From the NCBI GenBank assembly GCA_004151065.3, contig NWUY0300027013.1, positions 22,892 to 45,735 on the forward strand: DNA of 22,844 nt. The letters run 5' to 3'. The notes below the pieces were generated by a model. That model was not told where the DNA came from. It did not search any database and was given only the letters and a program-made list of their open reading frames with translations. Of this stretch, positions 18,291 through 22,844 are shown one piece after another. The position numbers and the translations under genes are program-made. This stretch comes from Larix sibirica (Eukaryota; Streptophyta; Pinopsida; Pinales; Pinaceae). Numbering within the stretch: the first letter of the stretch is position 1; every line of letters begins with the position of its first letter.

Positions 18291-19039
18291 TTTTCAAACT
18301 TCTTTTTGGGTTGACTTATGCTAAGGAATATTGTGTCTTTTGTCTTCCTTGCTGAACTTCTCTCCATTCCTTCTCTTGAGATAATTTGATATTAAACTTC
18401 CTTATAACTAACAAGCATTTGGATTCCTTAATTCCATCACTACCCAAACCCTCCAAAACCTATCCCTCAAAAACCTCTTCCCCATTTCTTGGTCTAAAAT
18501 AATGATGACCATAAGACATTTGACCCTCTTCCAAATTATTAGACCTAACATTGGGGCTACCTTTCGATCAACACTAGAGGTAGAGAAAGCCTCAAAGCCC
18601 CAAAGTACACTTCACCTCTAGATAATGAAGTGGGCCCACTTTCAGTCTTTAGAGGATTGACCCCCCAATCCTTCTATTCATCCTGGACATCCCATTAGGG
18701 TTGGAATCCAAATTTGAAAGGTTTTACCTAGCTTTCACAAACCCCAAAACAACATTAACACTGTTATTAGTGAGAGGGGTGGGAGAAACTAAATGAGACA
18801 TACTTTATAATTTGCTTGAAACCCTAATTTTCTTTTTCATCGCTTCCATTGGTTGATCAATCTCCTCCTGAATGAGATCCTTGGATGCAAGCTCTATTGG
18901 ATCCAATACAATCTTCCTTGGATCCCTTTGATCATCATCTACACGATGAGCATACATTTCCTCATTTAAGATTGGCTAACCTGCTTTTGGTATTGTTGCT
19001 ACATCTTTTGAATTAGCCTTCGCATTCTCAATTTGTCTC

Positions 19040-19552
19040 CTCCAAACATTCTTAGAAAAATGCATTAGACAATATCAGGCAATGTGGCCTTACACATGAT
19101 GCCAAACACACCCAAAAGGCACATTGCAATAATCTAAGACTTGTGTGTGGATTTTGTGACCCACCTCAGTGTCCACACACCCCTACCAAACCCTACCTAG
19201 TGTCAATTTCTACTAAAACCTTGGGCATAGTCTTAAATAATAAATACATTGGTTTTGAAGGAGTTGTCCAATGAAATGATCTTTACCAACACATTCCCTA
19301 ACTTTTCTAGGAGTATTCTGTCCAAAACTCCAGAGGTAGCCTTGACACTTTCATCCAAATCAGCTGTTTAGTAGTTGCTTCAGCCTTGGTGTCAAAACAC
19401 GCATGCCAAGGTTTCAAAGATAGAAAGGATGTATCACAAAACCAACTCCCTGGACTAGGGGGTTGCCTCGAAAGGGAAAGATGATCCATGAATGGTGTGA
19501 GGTTCCTTCCACGAACAATGTAATAGTCCACAATCACTGTAATAGTCCACAC
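19040..19552 (-). pseudogene. LINE ORF1 remnant: DUF4283 domain and degenerate zinc knuckle
   Basis: ORF1 of plant L1 elements binds the element RNA. On the minus strand: F-L-S-L-K-P-W-H-A-C-F-D, then Q-L-I-W-M-K-V-S-R-L-P-L-E-F-W-T-E (the DUF4283 core, about 19315-19400), and, one frame over, V-L-V-E-I-D-T-R near 19205-19230. A knuckle-like stretch follows at about 19080-19120: C-V-W-H-H-V-x-G-H-I-A-x-Y-C, with the CX2CX4HX4C spacing but His in place of the second Cys and stops at the x positions. Confidence 0.7.
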
Positions 19553-19660
19553 TCTCTTGGGGTTTTGCCGAGCCTTCCTAGACCATCAAATGACTTCCTC
19601 AACTGCACGAGAACCAAATCGTGGGATTCACTAGTAAAGAGAGATAGTCTCTATGGGTGA

Positions 19661-20340
19661 TTCCAATTATACATACACATCCACTAAGAAGGGTCGATCA
19701 TGAAGTGCTAGTCTCCCATTAAGACAGTGTACTACAGATTTCTTGGACTTTGACACATAAAGCGGGATAAAATCTTGTATAGGATTGCGATCCTAGGATT
19801 TGTTGCATCTAGAGTACAGTTATTGCTCATAAAAAGGGTTAACTAAGGATCAACCTCTTTCAAACTTGATACCATTTGCTTGGGGTGATATGGGAGATGG
19901 ATCTCTTAGATTATGCTAGATCACATTCACTTTAGAACTTCCTACTTCATAAGTGGCCTCAACAACAGTTGTACGGCCTCCATCTGTATGGTTGCTCTCT
20001 ATACGACTACAATACACTTTCTTTACTCCTTCTGCCTTCACCATGGCTATGATCTCTCTCAGGCTTTATGCAGTATAGAATGCTCTCTCTGTGGCTTCTT
20101 TTCTCGTTCATATGTTCTTTCCATTGTCCTCCTTAGACTAGTAGTTTTTGTGTCAATCGTGTTTTTCTTTTCATAATCATGAGGCACCATTTTAGTAAAC
20201 AAGCTAGGTATATTTGTATTGCTTCTACTTTGGAGTTAAAATAATGATAATTGTTCTATTGAAAAATAACTTGGTGTTGTTAATAGGCAACATGAAAATT
20301 CATACAGCATGGATCAATGAACAAAGGACTTTATAATGAC
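19661..20340. other. Right part of CARA intron 1, nothing certain
   Basis: May include the 5' end of the LINE. An open frame at 19913-20176 (Cys/Ser/Leu-rich, hydrophobic end) has no recognised domain and is probably chance. Confidence 0.4.
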
Positions 20341-20394
20341 TATTCAAGATAATATTTGTCATCATGTCGTATAATTTGATTTATGTTTGTGTAG

Positions 20395-20521
20395 TGAAAA
20401 GACCGTGGGAGACCGCAGATGCTAGGCTTGTCCTTGAAGATGGTACTGTATGGAAGGCAAAATCATTTGGTGCTTCAGGAACACAAGTTGGTGAAGTGGT
20501 ATTCAATACATCTTTAACCGG
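20395..20521 (+). CDS. CARA: CARA exon 2: start of mature carbamoyl-phosphate synthase small subunit
   Basis: Completes codon 74 and encodes residues 75-115 plus two bases of codon 116. The sequence [19 protein letters not shown] leads into S-F-G-A, then [13 protein letters not shown], the opening of the small-chain N-terminal domain (CPSase_sm_chain), nearly unchanged from bacteria to plants. The exon is bounded by TTTGTGTAG|TG on the left and CCGG|GTACGT on the right, both strong splice sites. The phase-2 end fits the next conserved residue being Tyr (T-G-Y-Q-E in the family). The plant protein is about 430 residues, so roughly a quarter is present. The class I glutamine amidotransferase domain with its Cys-His-Glu triad must lie to the right of the window. 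No stop or frameshift is seen. Confidence 0.93.
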
Positions 20522-20686
20522 GTACGTTGTGTTCAACATACATTTGCTTGTGAATGGCTTGTCTACCTATAGTTGTATATAATTTTTTACTGCCTTTTCT
20601 TTTGCAAAGTTTGTGTATACACACCCTTGAAATGTGGAGGAAATATTGCAACAGGGAAGAGCAATCTTTAAAATTTGTTTTGCTTT

Positions 20687-20762
20687 CAAAGTTTCTTTGA
20701 AGGGATACTTCTATTGTATATATGCAAAGTTTCTTTGAAGGGATACTTCTATTGTATATATG
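20687..20762. repeat. Perfect 38-bp tandem duplication
   Basis: Copies 20687-20724 and 20725-20762 are identical and begin CAAAGTTTCTTTGAAGGG. Identity implies a recent event, or an assembly artefact. Confidence 0.97.
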
Positions 20763-21739
20763 CAATTTGTGTCATCTTGCATGCTCTTACATCTTGTCAA
20801 TGAGATTGAAACTAGACAGTGCCTTACTTTGTTTGATTGTGTTATTAAAGCATGGTTAAACTTATTGTTTTAGAGATCATAGGAATGTTCAGTACTTAAT
20901 TAAGGTGCCCTTATGACAAGTCAGAACTCCTATGTTAGTATGGCATCCATTTTTATAGAGATCATTGCAATCTGTGCATCCTCTAGGCCACACTACTAAC
21001 CATTCCAATAAATGAGGATATACATAATAACGGTTAGTTACCATTGGATAAGTACATAGGTTGAAAATAATTATAGAGCAAAAAATTGGATGTCAGAATA
21101 GAAAACTGAGAATGATGATTAATTATCAAAGAATGAAAATTTTAAATGAGTACAAAAAGTGTCAAAATTTTGTCCATTGGTGTCTCTTTGAGGGTGCATT
21201 TAAATGCAAAACCCTATCTGATCAGATATGAGGATATGTGTGAGTATATTGATGGGTGCCTAATTTGCCACGTTTTGAATCTACTAATTTCCTCAAGCTA
21301 ATAACTTTCTGACTCCTTTACACTTCATTTTCTCCCAAAACCAGCATTACATTTACATTTCTTTGCACATATATGATGTATTGTTGTTTAAAAGATTAGT
21401 TGGTTTATTTAGGAAATCTTGACCAATAGTTTAGAGTTTTTAATGACATGAATAGAGGGAAAGGAATACACAGGCCACTGTCCGCAGGCCAAGCATTGTG
21501 TCATATGAACAGTGAAATCTGAGAGCCAGGGAGTCAAACACAGTGTAGGACTTGGGAGTCAACTTGTGAATGGTTCTGGTGAGATTGGATCATTAGGTGC
21601 CAGAAGCATGTCGGATAGGAGAACGAACGAGGCACAGCACAACATCACATAAGACTTGGACAATGAACTTCATCCATAAAACGAAAAACTAAAATGATTT
21701 TTTTCCATATGCTTAGAAAACCACTAATTGCAAACCTCA

Positions 21740-22440
21740 AGCCTGAGATATGACAAACCCTGTCACTTAGCTTGCAAGGTAAAAGAAGAAAGTTTGAATG
21801 GATTACCAAGTGTGAAGAAAGTTTTGAACTGTCAGCCATTGAAGCAGTTACAGTCGATGAAAGGAGCAAGATGTAGCAGAGAGGGTAGCAGCTCCGAGTT
21901 ACTTATTTTAGCAGTCATCGTGAAGCTGTCAGACCCTGGTGAAAATTATATCTTATGTGTTGGTGCTTGCATGTAAAGAATCAGCCTTGCCTTGATACAA
22001 AATGGCTATGTTAATGAAATCTAAAGTATCGTGCATTGAACTACCTCACTTGTAATCTGGAGCATAGCAGTAGTTGTTCATGCTTTAAAATTATGGAGGC
22101 ATTATTTCATGGATAAGATATTTGAACTGAAGACAAACCATGACAGTCTAAAATACATAACTCAGTCCCATCTAATTGCTAGTCAATAAAGATGGATGGA
22201 GCTGCTGAGAAAATATGACTTTGAAGTCAAGCATATCAAGGGAAATGGACATAAAGTTGTAGATACACTAGGTTGGGGAAGAGATCTTGCAGCCGTTATT
22301 ACTTGTCAGTTGTCAACCTGATATGAAGCAAAGAATACTGAAAAACTTAGGATGGATTGTACATCCAAGTGAAGGAAGAACACTTAGAGATGATGGAGAA
22401 TCACAACGGAAGTACAAGGGTATCTATGTTGATTTTTAAG
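21740..22440 (+). mobile_element. Ty3/gypsy fragment: RT end, RNase H and linker
   Basis: Read across three frames: F-E-W-I-T-K-C-E-E-S-F (about 21792-21826), the usual RT-to-RNase H join; D-P-G-E-N-Y-I-L at about 21930; then HALKLWRHYF (about 22080-22110), F-E-L-K-T-N-H-D-S-L-K-Y-I, R-W-M-E-L-L-R-K-Y-D-F and VKHIKG near 22190-22245, with V-V-D-T-L in place of V-A-D-A-L. A remnant of the RNase H-integrase linker follows to about 22440. There are many stops. It lies in sense orientation inside intron 2. It shares no overlapping domain with the left-hand gypsy element, so I cannot tell whether they are the same family. Confidence 0.8.
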
Positions 22441-22481
22441 AACCCAGATCTGATTCACAGTCCCCAACAATTTACGACAGT

Positions 22482-22844
22482 TGTTAACTGAAAACACACA
22501 GATCCTAATTAATTACACAACGGAAAAAACACAGGAAATCACACACATTTGACACTTCGATTTACCCTGGAAAACCCCAACTGGGGAAAAACCAGCAACA
22601 GATGATTGTTATTAATTATAAAAATCAGGGGCTCCCAACCTGGGATGATGTCCCACTGAGGAATAATACAATCACACCAAGATAACCTAGCCTATCACTT
22701 GGCTGCTACCTCCTCTACTGCATCTTGCTCCTTTCTTTGGCCCCTACCCTCCACACGTGGATGGAAGTCCTCCACTCACTCAATGAGATTTCACCCACTC
22801 ATTGTGTCTGTTGTGTCTCCTCCTCTCACCTAGGCTGCCTTTTA
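22482..22844 (-). mobile_element. Copia-type LTR, minus strand, cut by the window edge
   Basis: Starts TGTTAACTG on the plus strand, where the gypsy similarity has ended. At 22561-22593 the complement reads as the GGTTTTTCCC...GGGTTTTCC block typical of the end part of plant copia LTRs, here holding a tight CCCCA-AC-TGGGG hairpin. No initiator Met-tRNA site lies left of 22482, so it is either a solo LTR or the downstream (3') LTR of an element whose body lies to the right. The other end is outside the window. Confidence 0.5.

Larger units (their letters stand above)
13880..19660 (-). mobile_element. Decayed L1-type LINE, antisense in CARA intron 1
   Basis: Reading the minus strand from right to left gives ORF1 (DUF4283 domain, then a degenerate CCHC knuckle), then ORF2 with AP endonuclease, linker, reverse transcriptase, thumb region, zf-RVT and C-terminal RNase H. 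This is the full order of a plant L1 element with an added RNase H. All parts carry stops and frameshifts. It is interrupted by a solo LTR at 16523-16833. The ends are approximate: no poly(A) tail (poly(T) on +) or target-site duplication was found. Antisense orientation to CARA is the commonly tolerated one for intronic insertions. Confidence 0.85.
12641..20394 (+). other. CARA: CARA intron 1, 7754 bp, phase 1
   Basis: GT at 12641-12642 and AG at 20393-20394, preceded by a T-rich tract. It separates the transit-peptide exon from the exon that begins the mature enzyme. Most of its length is an antisense LINE that holds a solo LTR. The parts at 12641-13880 and 19660-20394 show no recognised element apart from a GC-richer segment near 12981-13200. 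Confidence 0.8.
20522..22844 (+). other. CARA: CARA intron 2, 5' part; not closed in the window
   Basis: Donor GTACGT at 20522. No exon encoding the next conserved segment (Y-Q-E-I-L-T-D-P-S-Y in the family) was found before the window ends, so the intron is longer than 2.3 kb. It holds a 38-bp tandem repeat, a gypsy fragment and an LTR. The stretch 20763-21700 shows nothing I recognise. Confidence 0.75.

Noticed and set aside
20364-20394. Coding start at the ATG at 20364 before CARA exon 2
   Set aside because: The residues before 20395 do not resemble CARA, and an AG acceptor at 20393-20394 gives an exact in-frame join to exon 1. A short alternative transcript starting here cannot be excluded but has no support.
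1-22844. tRNA, rRNA or other structured RNA genes
   Set aside because: No clover-leaf, rRNA core or known ncRNA signature was seen; the tRNA-like matches are retroelement primer sites.
1-22844. A new multi-gene defence or metabolic system
   Set aside because: Apart from CARA, all coding similarity belongs to degraded retrotransposons. Nothing suggests a linked functional gene set.

Overview
The window looks like nuclear DNA of a seed plant with a large, repeat-rich genome. A gymnosperm such as a conifer is my guess, but no species marker is present. It is strongly AT-rich, gene-poor and full of broken retrotransposons. One host gene with plant-type introns is visible, and no bacterial-style gene organisation is present.

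Layout, left to right. (1) About 282-6950, + strand: a decayed Ty3/gypsy element with a probable 5' LTR, primer-binding site, long leader, gag, retropepsin, an extra zinc-knuckle module and the start of reverse transcriptase. It breaks off next to a 29-bp tandem repeat. (2) 7199-8135: a miniature Ty1/copia-type LTR element (TRIM-like) with only 99 bp between its LTRs, a near-perfect target-site duplication and an unresolved N in a rearranged 3' LTR. (3) 8141-12000: no gene recognised; microsatellites and local tandem duplications. (4) 12000-12420: probable promoter and leader of the host gene, with a G-box, a 65-bp tandem duplication and two upstream ATG reading frames. (5) 12421-12640 and 20395-20521: exons 1 and 2 of the plastid carbamoyl-phosphate synthase small subunit gene (CARA). 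They join in frame across a 7754-bp phase-1 intron. (6) That intron contains an antisense L1-type LINE (about 13.9-19.6 kb) with ORF1, AP endonuclease, RT, zf-RVT and RNase H remnants. The LINE is itself interrupted by a solo copia-type LTR at 16523-16833. (7) 20522 to the end: intron 2, not closed in the window. It holds a perfect 38-bp tandem duplication, a Ty3/gypsy RNase H fragment and a second copia-type LTR on the minus strand.

The only gene likely to be functional is CARA, which supplies carbamoyl phosphate for arginine and pyrimidine synthesis in plastids. The window holds its transit peptide and the first part of its N-terminal domain; the amidotransferase domain lies beyond the right edge. 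All the retroelement genes carry many stops and frameshifts and appear dead.

I found no new multi-gene system. The most notable points are the second zinc knuckle between protease and RT in the gypsy element, the miniature LTR element with its rearranged 3' LTR, and the upstream reading frames in the CARA leader.
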